Shown here piece after piece: positions 44,371 to 55,822 of a stretch of 64,000 nt of DNA. Positions within the stretch are counted from its first letter, which is position 1, and the number at the start of each line of letters is the position of its first letter. Below the pieces are notes generated by a model. The model ran no database searches. It was not told where the DNA came from and saw only the letters and a list, made by a program, of their open reading frames with translations. Location of the stretch: assembly GCA_964036315.1 (NCBI GenBank), contig OZ038498.1:8333136-8397135 (forward strand), read 5' to 3'. This stretch comes from Acanthosepion esculentum. Lineage: Eukaryota > Mollusca > Cephalopoda > Sepiida > Sepiidae. Made by a program: the position numbers and the translations under genes.

Positions 44371-45325
44371 GAGTGCTGTTCGATAAAAGTGACTCACCTG
44401 ATTTTTTTTACTAAATGTTCTCTTCTCTGATGAAACGAAAGTTGAGCTAAATTCAAAGGATAAGCGATCTAAAATCCGAAGAAGAAGCTTTGAAAGCTCT
44501 TTGAATTTAGCAGTAAGTACTGTCAAGCATCCGTTCAGTATAATGTTCTGGGGATGCTTTTCTTTTCATGGAACTGGTTTCTTAAAACCTATTGAAAAGA
44601 CCCTCAGGAGCGAGCAGTACAAGAGAATTTTAGAGTCTTGTCTGCTCCCTTCTGCTGAAAGGGTGCAAATCGACCCCACCAATCTCATTTTTATGCAAAA
44701 TAATACTCACTGTCACAAATCAAAATTGATGAAGGAATATTTTGATGAGAAGCAGGTGAGTGTTATGACATAGCCGCCCCAATCTCCTGACCTCAACCCC
44801 ATAGAAAACTTATGGAGCATTATAAAGTACAGGCTCTTGAGAAAGCAGTTGAGCAACAAAGAAGATTTGATTGTGAATTTCATATCCGAATTGAATTCAA
44901 TGCTTGGAGATGAGATTTGCCAGAACCTAATCAAGTCAATGCGAAAAAGTATTGAAAAGGTTATTCAAAATAAAGGAGGACCCATAGATTATTAAATATT
45001 TCGAACTATATTACCTATTATAAATAAATTATGCCTCTATTATTCTTTATTTAAAGCTGTTCGGTTATGTTTCTATTGATTACTAGTTGCAGGAAATAAG
45101 TGAATCACTTTTTTTGCACAGAGTTTTTCCCTAAATCTCATTTATATCCAAAATTATAATTATCAATAGAATATCTTCGGGTGAGAAAACTTTTTTTACT
45201 AGATGGTCGGGAAGTGGTCTTTATATTAGTAAGATTAAAAATTAGTTTGACCCCACAAACATTAGGCGAAAACAATGTAAATAAAAAAAATCAGGTGAGT
45301 CACTTTTATCGGACAGCACTGTATT
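44371..45325 (+). mobile_element. Tc1-like element, copy 2
   Basis: Terminal repeats of about 40 bases (GTGCTGTTCGATAAAAGTGA at 44372; inverse ending CAGCACTGTA at 45325). One frame from VLFSDETKVEL to the stop at 44996 with a single TAG (44771) in place of the Trp before PPQSPDLNPIEN. The second catalytic residue is lost: MQNNTHC instead of MQDNAPC in copy 1. The C-terminus (LRKQLSNKEDL, IKSMRKSIEKVIQ) is present here but deleted in copy 1. DNA-binding domains are absent, so both copies derive from an already shortened form. Confidence 0.9.
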
Positions 45326-45479
45326 TATCACAAAATTTACTGATGATAAAATAGCTTTCATGTATTTTTTCGTTCAACACAGTTCGCTGTGGAGTGTATA
45401 GTTAAGGGCGACATTTGTTTACTTCATGAAACAATGTTCTTAATATTTTGACCCATTTTGACCCTTTTCTTTCTCTAGG
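45326..45479. other. Non-coding, nothing recognised
   Basis: Short spacer. Confidence 0.45.
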
Positions 45480-45830
45480 TCGTAGCACCTTGTAGGATCC
45501 CAGCTACTGGTATATAGTGACCTCCCCAAACTGGGATCAAAGCATGAAAATATATAAAAATATATTAGAAAAAAAAGTACCAGCGATATATTTCCATCGC
45601 AAAAGAATAAACAAATTACCAGAAATACATTATTGGAAAAAGAAAATTACCAGCAAGACATTTTTGGGGAAAATGCTCACACGATAAAATTCCAGTCTTA
45701 AATGACGCATACGGAGTTGCTCTGCCGTTAAACAAAGAAACTGCACCAAACATTTTCTGTCTGTTTAAATTCGCAACAACTGCTTCAAATATTTTCTTCT
45801 TAGTCAAACCACTTTTCTAACGTGAAGTCC
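45480..45830. repeat. Dispersed repeat F9, copy 2
   Basis: Matches 42628-42830 to about 45670. Beyond, a 63-codon minus-strand frame (45616-45807; FEAVVANLNRQKMFGAVSLF) is not recognised. Confidence 0.5.
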
Positions 45831-45984
45831 TTTTTGTAACGTTCTTAAAAAGCTTATTTTCTAACTAATATTTTTAATTTTATTCTTTTTTGCTTTGCGA
45901 TAACTTTACGTCTTTTATTTGGAATTTTCAGAGGCGTTTTTATCATACTTCACAAAATATAGCCTACCATTTAAAGTTATTTTT

Positions 45985-46205
45985 TTAGAATTTCACTCGA
46001 AGCCGCTAAGACGCTAAGGGTTACTCAGTGTAAAGTGATATGGGAAAATCAAAACACTATTAAGAATGGCGAACAATAAAAGAACAGGAATTGGGATGAC
46101 GATTGCTATTTCATTTAAATTTTGGAAGATCAAAGATGACTAAAAAGCAAGAAACCGGAAGTGAGTTTCACAAACAGGAAGTGCGAAAAAACTGTTAGTG
46201 TCGAA
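45985..46205 (-). mobile_element. Ancient LINE 3' end
   Basis: Word order matches the Jockey-type tail (TTTCACTCGAAGCCGC, AAGGGTTACT, TTGGAAGAT, GGAAGTG) but diverged far more than other copies. Confidence 0.5.
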
Positions 46206-46316
46206 CTTTTGGCTCAATCTAGACATTTCAATTAAAATGATGAGATAATCTATTACCGCATTTAAAATCATAAAATTATATATTTCTTATATTATATAGC
46301 ATAAACTGTCTCTCTC

Positions 46317-46321
46317 TCTTT

Positions 46322-46410
<89 letters not shown>
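46317..46410. repeat. (CA)n(TA)n microsatellite
   Basis: CA run then TA run. Confidence 0.96.
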
Positions 46411-46412
<2 letters not shown>

Positions 46413-46576
46413 TTATATATTTCTTATTATAGCATTATTTATGTATCTTGAAGTAAAAAAGAAAAATCACTGACTGTAATAATATCACTGTAGTCGCAAA
46501 GTCTCACATGAGCAAATAGTTAATGTAAATATTTTAACAGTAGATATTTTAAGCTGAAATTCACAGGATATAGTCC

Positions 46577-46955
46577 CATTATATAAGCTGTCCATAAAGT
46601 TCGTGTGCACTTTAAACAAATTATAACTTTATTTGTATTTGCGATAGAAATAATCTGTAAAAAATGTTATAAAGTTTAATGTACCCAGTTTTAAGTATAG
46701 CTAAAATAACTAATGTGATTTCAGGCATTACTGTAAATCAGTTCGCAAATGTTTTCCGTGAACTGCAAAATCTTATTACCCTTTGTATTGCTAATGATGG
46801 AGGACATGTGGAAACTTAAATAAAATTTCAATAAAACCTTAAAAAATATAGATTTATTTCTTTCTAATCCTTTTTACAAATTATTTCTATCGCAAATACA
46901 AATAAAGTTATAAATTTTTTAAAGTGCACACGAAATTTATTGACACCCTGTATAT
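46577..46955 (+). mobile_element. mariner-type MITE with transposase remnant
   Basis: Inverted repeats of about 80 bases (TGTCCATAAAGTTCGTGTGC at 46581 and its inverse ending CACCCTGTA at 46951), flanked by TA. Inside, 46718-46819 encodes ITVNQFANVFRELQNLITLC then IANDGGHVET and a stop, matching a mariner-group transposase C-terminus (LCIxxxGGHxE). An internal deletion derivative. Confidence 0.85.
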
Positions 46956-46963
46956 ATATATAA

Positions 46964-47015
<52 letters not shown>

Positions 47016-47022
47016 AAATGTG
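46956..47022. repeat. (TA)n(TG)n
   Basis: TA with interruptions, then TG. Confidence 0.94.
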
Positions 47023-47215
47023 TAAATTTTTCGTATGACGCATTTCATCGGACTAAAGTTTACGTTGATGCCAATACAGATAGGAAACGTATATATGTTT
47101 CGCTTTTATTTCGGCTTCATCAGAAAATGAAATGTGCCGAAGTAAAGAAAATTCAGGTATTTTTATTTTTGTGTTGTCTGTTTTTACCCATTGGGGTTGA
47201 TATACCGTAAAACAA
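47023..47215. repeat. Dispersed repeat F10, copy 1
   Basis: Over 80% similar by eye to 49228-49440. Minus strand contains CTGATGA (47117-47123), a weak GC/GC stem and GAAA (47098-47101). Confidence 0.75.
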
Positions 47216-48486
47216 ACCAAACCAATCAGCCATGAATTGCATTGTTGTACTTTACAAACATGTTTATATTGCTGATATTAACGGAGTTTACAGTTAAGAA
47301 TCACGAGAATAAATACTGTAGAGCAGTGCTTACTCAAAGTGGTGGTCCGCGGACCGATGCCGCTACGCAAGCCATTAGTTAACGATATGCAGTCAATCTC
47401 CAGGCCATGTTAAGAGGTCATTTGATGTTTATTTTTTAATTATTTTGTATATGTTTTTATATTGAAGTATTTTTTGCAAAATAAATGGAAGATAAAAAAT
47501 AGTCAAGTTTTATTATAGACATTATATATCGTTTTCGTTATTAATTAACATTAGCAATAAATATTACAGGTACGTGACACAAAAATGCCGGTCCACCATA
47601 TCAGATAGTTTGAGAAGCATTGCTGTAGAGAGACGTTTTATGCTTTGCTTACCAGTCTGGAAGATCAGAATTCCAAGTCCATACTTTTAGCTGAACTTGA
47701 CTACTGGTACCATGTAAATGCTTCAGGCACAAAACAGGCCACGTACAGTGATATCTATTAATTGACATTCAGTAAAAATAGAAATAAAGGAAGAAAGACT
47801 GGCGCAGTGAACGGATGGCTTCAATAGATTCAAAATGTTTATAATCGATCAACTGCTAAATGCACACTGTAATTGGGCTGTCAATAATTCTGCAGAATCC
47901 TCTCAAATGGTTTCCTCGTCTGAATTTGTCATATAATAAGAGAATCGGGACATTGTTAGGAATTCCAGTGAGTACACCAAACCCAGATAGTTAATATTGG
48001 CGTGAAAATATAATATAAGGTTTTGCCTCTTGCCATGGATGTTTGTGTAAAATTATTGCAGAGCCAATCAAAGAAAATCGAAGCCTTTGCATCAAATCTA
48101 TTCGCAGACGTCTCACCTATTACACTGATTCTTAGGACATCATGTTTTCTTCTTTTCCATTCCAATTATGCTAGGCGCTCTCTGTTTCCCCTCTTTTAGG
48201 CAAAAGCGATCAGTGTAGACCGGCAATCGAATAATCTTTCTAATAAAGTAACAATGGAATCATGTTTGCGTTTAACTGGACTCTCTCTAATAACTGTTCA
48301 TTATTTGTTATCTTCAAGAACACACAATAATATATCTATACTGTGATAATTAGATAAAAACAATATATCTATCAATCGATCTAGCTATTCATGTAGCCTA
48401 TACTTAGTCTCCGTCCATCGATCTATACATATTTTTTCAGTATCTATTATTGTATGCATACCACCTACACAATCACGCCTACATAT
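47216..48486. other. Non-coding, nothing recognised
   Basis: No supported gene over 1.27 kb. Confidence 0.45.
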
Positions 48487-48492
48487 AATATA

Positions 48493-48542
<50 letters not shown>
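48487..48542. repeat. (TA)n microsatellite
   Basis: TA run. Confidence 0.95.
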
Positions 48543-48545
<3 letters not shown>

Positions 48546-48621
48546 TCTTTTGAATTTTCTCATATTTTCTAATGAGACTTTTTATTTGAAAATTATATCG
48601 AAATAAATATTGTCCGTATGA

Positions 48622-48663
48622 TAACCGAGTACTTTCGAACATCATTGTTCATCTTCAGGGTCA
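48622..48663 (-). ncRNA. Hammerhead-type ribozyme candidate
   Basis: Minus strand: helix I TGACC/GGTTA (48659-48663 with 48622-48626, five pairs including one G-T); CTGAAGA (48652-48658); one extra T; helix II GAACA/TGTTC (48646-48650 with 48637-48641, five pairs, loop ATGA); GAAA (48633-48636); a minimal helix III (AG/CT, loop TA); cleavage base C at 48627 complement. The tiny helix III matches minimal Penelope-type hammerheads, which may act as dimers. No coding sequence adjoins. Confidence 0.55.
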
Positions 48664-48895
48664 AAATTTTTAACAATGTCTTATATATATGTAGAGTCAA
48701 ATTTTTTAAAACATTGCAAATTATCTTGTAGCGGAATCATGTTGCTACATTTTATTTGGACAAACTAAATAAACGTTACAAAATCATTTTAATTTCAAAA
48801 GACGCGATGATGTTATCACGTGCATGGCGAAGATTTTTAATCATGTGAAGGTGTGAAAAAGAAATTTTCATGTTTAAAAGAAAAGTTGCTGCCAA

Positions 48896-48898
48896 TAT

Positions 48899-48979
<81 letters not shown>

Positions 48980-49031
48980 TACATAAATGCGTGTCTGTGC
49001 GTGTATATATATATATATATATATATATATT
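48896..49031. repeat. (CA)n(TA)n microsatellites
   Basis: CA/TA run 48896-48972 and TA run 49001-49031. Confidence 0.94.
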
Positions 49032-49159
49032 TGCACTCTCTTACAACAAACGGAAAAACGTATAAACGCTGGAAAATTTTAAATAAAAAAATAATTAATT
49101 TTCCTTGTCTATCATTTAACGAAAGATTTCTCAAGAGAAGGTTACTACAAAAATATACG

Positions 49160-49206
<47 letters not shown>
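49032..49206. repeat. F10-associated lead and (TA)n
   Basis: TTACTACAAAAATATACGCT before the TA run is echoed at 42840 (TTACTACACAAATATACGTT), so this lead is itself a repeat. Confidence 0.55.
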
Positions 49207-49207
<1 letters not shown>

Positions 49208-49227
49208 GTATGTATGTGTGTGGGTGT

Positions 49228-49440
49228 ATAAAAGTGTAAATTTTTCGTATGACGCATTTCATCGGACTAAGGTTTACGTTGATGTGAATACAGATAGAAA
49301 ACCTATATATGTTTCGCTTTTATTTCGGCTTCCTCAGAAAAGGAAATTTATAGAAGAAAATAAAATTCAGGTATTTATAGTTTTTTGTTTGTTTTTTTTC
49401 ATTGATTCACCAGAACTCACGTGTATTTCTCCTGTCAAGC
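49228..49440. repeat. Dispersed repeat F10, copy 2
   Basis: Matches 47023-47215; the hammerhead-like box is CTGAGGA here. Confidence 0.75.
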
Positions 49441-50044
49441 AGCGTTCGTGCGTATAATTCATGTTTGGTTATCACAATTCAAGTTGGTTTATGCGTAATT
49501 CACTTTGCCACTATCTTTTGTACGCCCATGTGAGGAAAGTAGGTAAAATATCCCTTCCTTTTTCCCATTATCTCAGATATAGAATGACTTGCATAGTCTG
49601 AGGCAATTGCCTATTTCCAGACTTCAAGCCCAGATAAAAGCCAGTCAATTTTCAACAGAGCCTATAATGTTGTAACTATTCTTACTTCATCATTTCTTTT
49701 CAATTGGGCATTATGATGATCAAATCAAAGACCAGTAAGTATGGTTGTATGCGTATTTCCTTTACTTTATCATAATGTACATGTACGTGTGCTGATATGC
49801 ACGGTTGTAGGTATCGATGAATATATTGTTTTTTTTTTTCAATCGCTTTATATTTATTTTTCTGCATTATCGATTATTTAATCTATTAATCTATCACTCT
49901 ATACAGCAAAGTCATAAATGTCTTCGGCGGTGCTCACAGCTTTATGCAGACCTTTCACTTTGCAACCGACTTACTGAAAATAATATGTCGAATTCCATTT
50001 TGAGGCTTGGCACTGGAACACCATTGTGTCTGCCACAAGATCAG
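49441..50044. other. Non-coding, nothing recognised
   Basis: No supported feature. Confidence 0.45.
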
Positions 50045-51220
50045 TAGTTTTATGGTTGCTTGAAGGGCGTGAGACTAGGATGCGTCTTCTTGCCAGATTC
50101 TTTCAACCAGTACATCGACAATATCCTAATGGAGCTGGAGACCCTACCAGAATATATTATCTGTGGGCCTAATCGTAACAATATAAGATATGCATATGAC
50201 ACTAAGTTGATGGCCGACTAGGAAAGGAAACTACAAGACACCCTAGACAGGGTGTCGTAAGATAGGAAAAGGTTACTGAATAAGAATAACCAAAACGAAG
50301 GTTGGAAAAGAATGATAATATTTATAACAGGAACAGCATACAAGATTCGACCGGGGCGTGTAGTAAGTAATCAAATTCTAGTGGTTAACTAGTGGTGAAT
50401 CGGAAGTGAAATCCAAGTGAACCCCGCAGTGAATACAAACGACTATTACATACAGTATATTCTACTGTATTTATACGGATTGAGACAGAGCCATAGGTAC
50501 GATATAACACAGAGTCACAGATGAAAGCGAGGAGAAAGAAAGCACTATGAACTGCAAGAAGACAGAAAATCTGGTCATTAGGAAAAGAAAAAGACGCGAG
50601 TTAAGAACTGGAGATATAAACAGGTGCTGAGGTTCAAATATCTGGGAAGCGTTTTAACAGGGGATACAAAATGCGAAAGAAGCATTGCAAAAGCTAAGCA
50701 AAGTATTAAGAAACTAAAAAGAAAAATTCGTTAGAAACGAAGAAAAGAGAACTGATCCCCTTACACATTATCAGACCTCCAATATGGCAGTGGATGTTGC
50801 ACAATCTCCCAACGCATGAAGAAAAATCTAGCGGCAGTAGAAATTTGATTTTAGAGAAGGATACTGAATATGCCGTGTAGATAGCGATTAAGAAGCCTTA
50901 AAGAAAATGATAAAGAAAGAACTCTTCTACTGAGGAATCAGGAAGAGACAGCTGAAATTCCATGAACATATAATGAGGAAAGTGTGCTTGGAAAACTTAA
51001 CACTCTCGAGGCATATTAAGGGCAAATGAGATAAATGAAAGCAACTATACGAGCTTGTGTGAATGGATGGCGGGCCTTAGCAAAATGAGAAAACTTCTAA
51101 AGGAATGTCATTTATGGAATGCCAGAGAAAAGCGATAATAACAACGAAAATTGCAATAAGAGCTCTGCTAAAAACATGTAATGATAACAGCATAATTGCA
51201 ATATGAGAACTGATAAAAAA
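50045..51220 (+). pseudogene. RTE-like LINE reverse transcriptase, decayed
   Basis: Readable parts: GVRLGCVFLPDSFNQYIDNI near 50067 (the GxxQGC-SP-LFN palm segment), NNIRYAYDTKLMA near 50177 where the catalytic YADD has become YAYD, VLRFKYLGSVLTGDTKCE near 50625, and AKQSIKKLK. Many stops and frameshifts between. No endonuclease domain seen. Confidence 0.8.
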
Positions 51221-51269
51221 CGGTTGCCGAAGACATTAGTTTTATAATACCAAGAAATTCATACACAGA

Positions 51270-51572
51270 TGTCCTCCAGGACACATGACACAGTGGATAA
51301 AGGCGTTAGTTGGATCCAGTGACGGGATCCAAAGAGTGTGAGTTCAATACCTGGTTAAGGCGACGGCGGGGAATTAACAGGAGATAACTGATAACTGACA
51401 TCCATTATACATGGCACGTGGAACTAGAACAGTCTACCCCAGTGAGCGAAATAAAGGGTTCAGTTCGACATTCCAACCACCTGAAGAAGGCCGGAGCGTA
51501 CAACGGCCAAAACGTTGTAATAAATATGGTGACAAAGATGAGGACAATAGTCCGAATAATGTAAATAGTGTA
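51270..51572 (+). repeat. SINE-like unit S1, most complete single copy
   Basis: Head: A-box-like GTGGATAAAGGCG (51294-51306) and B box GAGTTCAATACCTGG (51340-51354). Middle: GGAGATAACTGATAACTGAC, then CTACCCCAGTGAGCGAAATA. Module: CTGAAGA (51481), GGCCG/CGGCC stem, but CAAAA where GAAA is expected. Tail: GATGAGGACAATAGTCCGAA, ATAATGTAAATAG. Transcription by RNA polymerase III is inferred. Confidence 0.75.
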
Positions 51573-52140
51573 GACCAATTCTTGCATGAAATAGCCGATG
51601 GCATTGACTGTTGGTGGAGGTCGATTTTGTCGTGACTTTCTCTCTTGTCGTTTGCTTTCTTCCTTTTCTCTTCTGGTGTCTTTGAAGTTTTGGGTTCCGC
51701 TAGTTGGTACGATCTTGTACATGTCTTTCAAACGACATGCTTAAGTCTACTGGATTTCATTGTTGTTTTGATTTAGTCCTTGTATCTTCAAAGAGAGCAA
51801 CATCGTGCCATTTTCCCTGAAGTGAGCTCATTGAATAAAACTTAACGTGGAAAACTTGATACTTCCATTCTTGCGATATGTCCTGACCATCGAAGATGGT
51901 GTTTCAGGATCAGCAATTCAATACTTTGACTCTTTCCAGGAATTTGGTGTTGGTCACATACTAAATCCATTTGATGTTCAAGATTGAATGAAGGTTTTCC
52001 TGGTGAAAGCGTTCTAATTTTTGGATATCACAAACATATCGTGTTCAAGTTTCACAACTACATGGGAAATTTGAAATGACAACAGCATTATAAACTATAA
52101 TTTCTGTTGTTAAATACACATCCTTGGTCTGAGGTTCAGT
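51573..52140 (-). pseudogene. RTE/Jockey-like LINE C-terminal fragment
   Basis: Minus strand reads HLRWSGHIARME, LFNELTSGK and RYKDxIKTT in shifting frames, the familiar post-reverse-transcriptase segment of these LINEs. Joined to the S1 unit tail. Confidence 0.65.
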
Positions 52141-52384
52141 TGTTTGTTAAAAAAAGAAAATGCTGTACTTGTTCTGGAGGTGTATCACAGATAGTAATAT
52201 CAAAATCTGGTTACTAATATTGATAATAGGAGAGAATTAGCCAAGGAACTTAGTCCTAAATTAAGAAAACCGGAATAAAAGCTAGATCCTATGTTTCTTG
52301 TCACTTCAAATATTCTACGAATGGCACTCTCAATCTGAGGGCGTACGCCTTGATGGAGTACACCCATAATTTAATGATTTAACG
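52141..52384. other. Non-coding, nothing recognised
   Basis: No supported feature. Confidence 0.4.
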
Positions 52385-53115
52385 TTGAAAACGGAAACCA
52401 TATACGAACGGAGATTTTCCCGTACCCACCAGTGTCCACGTAGTGCAGAGTTGAAAGCTGAAACTGAAGGTTTTATCCTTGCTGCACAGGACCAATGCTT
52501 GTTAACTAGAAATTATCAAGCACATATACTAAAGTATTGTGTTAGCCCAAAATGCAGATTCTGTGATAAATATCCAGAAACCATTGATCATCTTGTATTA
52601 GGTTGCACGATATTGGCACCCACTGAGTATAAAACCCGGCACGACAGAGTGGGCCAATATCTGCACTGGAAAATGTGCAAATTCTACGTGAAGTAAACTG
52701 AAAGAAACTGATATAAGCATCACCCAGACCCGGTTACAAAGATAGGATCCGTAACAATAATATGGGACTTTACAATAGAGACAAACAGAACAATCAAATC
52801 TAATCGTGCAGACATTGCGATCAGAGACCCCACAACCACAGACATGGCAAATCACTGCAGACTGTAATCTGTCTCTCAAGACGTTCAAAAAACTATCCAA
52901 ATAAAAAGACCTTGATCGAAATTTCAATGATGTAGCACATGTGGATAACAACAATTCCAGTTATAATTGGAGTACTCGGGTTGATTGGAAAAGATTTCAA
53001 CAGACACGTTGAAATGATCCCTGGTAGCTCAAGCCTTGAAGAAATACAAAGAATTGTACACACAAATACAGCTCATACCTGAGGAAAGGCTTCATTTATG
53101 TAAAATATGTGTAAT
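52385..53115 (+). mobile_element. LINE C-terminus with zinc knuckle and endonuclease-like region
   Basis: First 103 codons are open: EGFILAAQDQCLLTRNYQAH, then a Cx2Cx8Hx4C zinc motif (CRFCDKYPETIDHLVLGC counted from the first Cys of KCRFC), ILAPTEYKTRHDRV and LHWKMCKF. Stops then interrupt the segment homologous to the PPDIVIK/LLIDMAVP region of 8283-8879. Zinc motif plus PD-(D/E)xK-like order suits R2-clade ORFs; inference. Confidence 0.78.
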
Positions 53116-53651
53116 CTTAGGTTCTCTTTCTTTTTTTTTGTTGGTCGGAGTGGGAGTCAAAAATCTTTAATGGAAAGGTAATAATGCAATTTCCGACTTT
53201 AGGTCTTTTGTTGGCACCCGGAAAGAAATGAGTATACATCAGAGTTAATAACGTGAATAAAAGCTTTTGGAGTCCAAGAAGATATAACATGAATTTCGAG
53301 GCTCCGTAGAAACGTGACAGATGTATTGCAAATATTTCAGCGTATTTTTTTGTCCTGATGAATTTTATATTAACACACACACACACACACACACATTATA
53401 TATATATATATATATATTGATGAATTATATGTAATTATTTATTTTCATTTGGATATTATTTTAATTGTTATGGCAATTCTGTGTTTATTTTGTTTTATTT
53501 AATTTTCAGGAATATAAGCGTAAATATATGTCAAAGTAAATATATGATTAACTGATTTTAATTTAAACGTATTTGACTATAAATCATAATTTATTTAAAT
53601 TCTTCCTATTAAGAAAAAGAAAAAGCAGTAATGAAAGAGTTTATATTTCTT

Positions 53652-53655
<4 letters not shown>
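53116..53655. other. LINE 3' UTR scrap, (CA)n(TA)n, AT-rich sequence
   Basis: GGCACCCGGAAAGAAATG near 53213 matches the 3' UTR of the LINE at 8330. (CA)n(TA)n at 53375-53419; nothing else. Confidence 0.55.

Positions 53656-53717
<62 letters not shown>
53656..53717. repeat. (TA)n microsatellite
   Basis: TA run. Confidence 0.95.
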
Positions 53718-53723
<6 letters not shown>

Positions 53724-53744
53724 AAAATAAAATAAAATATCATA

Positions 53745-53926
53745 ACAAGGCTTAAACACTAATACTCCATGGTTATACTTTATTACATTTGAGTCGTAAT
53801 TACGATCCAATTCATTTTTTCTGATTTCTTTTTGAATTTGTAGATCTGATGAATTGGATCGTAATTACGATTCCAATGTAATAAATTATAACCATGGAAA
53901 ATTAGTGTTTAAGCCTTTTATTATAT
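53745..53926. repeat. Foldback repeat F2, full palindrome
   Basis: Arms of about 80 bases, AGGCTTAAACACTAATACTC and its inverse, around a TGATTTCTTTTTGAATTTGT centre. Confidence 0.92.
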
Positions 53927-53979
53927 TCTTACTCTGACCTGGACATTAAGTTCTGCCTGGATTCTATCCTCTTGGAATG

Positions 53980-54019
<40 letters not shown>

Positions 54020-54075
54020 TTATATATTTTAGATATCTATATGTATATTAACCACTAATATTATATATATATATA
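53980..54075. repeat. (TA)n runs
   Basis: TA runs at 53980-54016 and 54060-54075. Confidence 0.9.
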
Positions 54076-54620
54076 TTTTTGAATTGGACAAAGTCCGACA
54101 ATTTATTTAAATACATTTATATGTTTAACGTTCTTTTTATAGATACAAGTATTTAAGCAAATTTTCGTTCTCCGACAGGAATCGAACCTGTATCCTATAC
54201 GGAACCGTCATTCCGCGTGACGTGCCTTAACCGTTCGGCCACAGAGAAGCGTTCGGTTAGCAAGGTCGATATTACTATCTTTAAACTTAAATCTTCCATG
54301 AATCTCTTCTATTCATATCTTCTCTAGCGTATCAAATGTAAACAAATGACGTCATATTTTTGAATTGGACAAAGTCCGACAATTTAGTTAAAGACATTTA
54401 TGATATGTTTAACGTTCTTTTTATAGATACAAGTATTTAAGCAAATGCTCTGTTTTATAATAAACAGTATTAAATAACATTTACCGGCCTGAATGTCCGA
54501 GAAATTTTCATAGAAAATTTTCGTTCTCCGACATTCATGTTATTTAATACTGTTTATTATAAAACAGAGCATTTGCTTAAATACTTGAAAAGAACGTTAA
54601 ACATATCATAAATGTCTTTA
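54070..54620 (-). repeat. tRNA-headed foldback repeat F1, copy 2
   Basis: Body unit occurs on the minus strand at 54085-54160 (truncated) and 54360-54530, and inverted at 54536-54617, so 54389-54482 and 54536-54617 are reverse complements. The tRNA-like head lies at 54168-54248, and its 3' end plus linker (ATTTTCGTTCTCCGACA) is repeated at 54517. Confidence 0.85.
54168..54248 (-). pseudogene. tRNA-like sequence in repeat F1
   Basis: Minus strand: acceptor TTCTCTG/CGGAGAA (54242-54248 with 54168-54174), A box TGGCCGAACGG, D stem GCC/GGC, anticodon-type stem CGTCA/TGACG, long variable arm, T stem ACAGG/CCTGT with TTCGATT. The loop base before the presumed anticodon is G. Better preserved than 970-1051. 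Confidence 0.68.
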
Positions 54621-54649
54621 AATATATATAGATATATATAAAATTACAA

Positions 54650-54685
54650 GAGGAAAGTAATGTGTAAACGCCAGAAATCAAAGGA

Positions 54686-54727
<42 letters not shown>

Positions 54728-54728
54728 T
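54650..54728 (+). mobile_element. LINE tail scrap with (TAA)n
   Basis: AATGTGTAAACGCCAGAAAT then CAAAGGAAATAATAATAA is the 3' end of the LINE at 8283-8879. Confidence 0.75.
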
Positions 54729-55254
54729 GCATTAAAGAAGAGAGGAGGATATTATGAAAGCTATAGTAAGTATTTCATAATAAATTTCAGGTGGAAGATT
54801 CCATAAACAATGCGAAAATTCAGCTCGATATGCGTGCATAAATTGCATGCTATGTAATATGAGCTTCGAAAGGCATTCAAACTGGCACAGACGCGCGAAG
54901 GAAAAGACTGATAAAGAACCTGCACATTGATCATATTCTATTCATGGACTAAACGCCTGCTTATCACGAGATATCTTTCCGGCTAGTCATAAGTAATGTT
55001 TGCAAAAGGCCATAAGGGTCAAATATCTTCACGTGTCACATCTGAGCTCTTCATCTGATCTCGCTTACTTCCATTTTCGATTTCATGTGCTCTGTATTTG
55101 CACACCCAATAATGATGGAAGTCCTTTTACGAATATACAAAGTCAATCTTATTCTAACATACATTGTATCGCATTTTCATTTTCAAAGACATATAATACT
55201 ATTTAATTGTAGAAAAGTAGCTCCATACTATCATAATCGTATATAGTGAACGAT
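54729..55254. other. Non-coding, nothing recognised
   Basis: No supported feature. Confidence 0.45.
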
Positions 55255-55822
55255 TTCAGTCTATATTTCTGAGATGAGGTATTATTTACACTATTTACAT
55301 TATTCGGAGTATTGTCCTCATCTTTGTCGAGATATTTATAACAAAGTTTCGTCCTTTCAATATTTGTCTATATTTCTTAGATGAGGTAATATGTACATTA
55401 TTTACATTATTCGGACTATTGTCCTCATCGTTGTCGCCATATTTATTACAACGTTTCGGCCATTCAGTATATTTCTATATTTCTGAGATGAGGTATTATG
55501 TACACTATTTACATTATTCGGACTTTTGTCCTCATCTTTTTCGCCATATTTATCACAACGTTCTCGGCCTTTCAATATCTGCCTATAATTCTGAGATGAA
55601 GTATTATGTACACTATTTATATTCTTCGGACTATTGTCCTCATCTTTTTCGCCATATTTATCACAACGTTCTCGGCCTTTCAATATCTGCCTATAATTCT
55701 GAGATGAAGTATTATGTACACTATTTACATTATTCGGACTATTGTCCTCATCTTTGTTGCCGTATTTATCACAACGTTTCGGCCTTTCATTACCTGTCTA
55801 TATTTCTGAGATGAGGTATTAT
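55255..55822 (-). repeat. 107-bp S1 tandem array, second locus
   Basis: ACAACGTT-type words at about 55340, 55448, 55555, 55663 and 55771 give a 107-108 period. Units are more divergent than at 27030. Confidence 0.93.
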
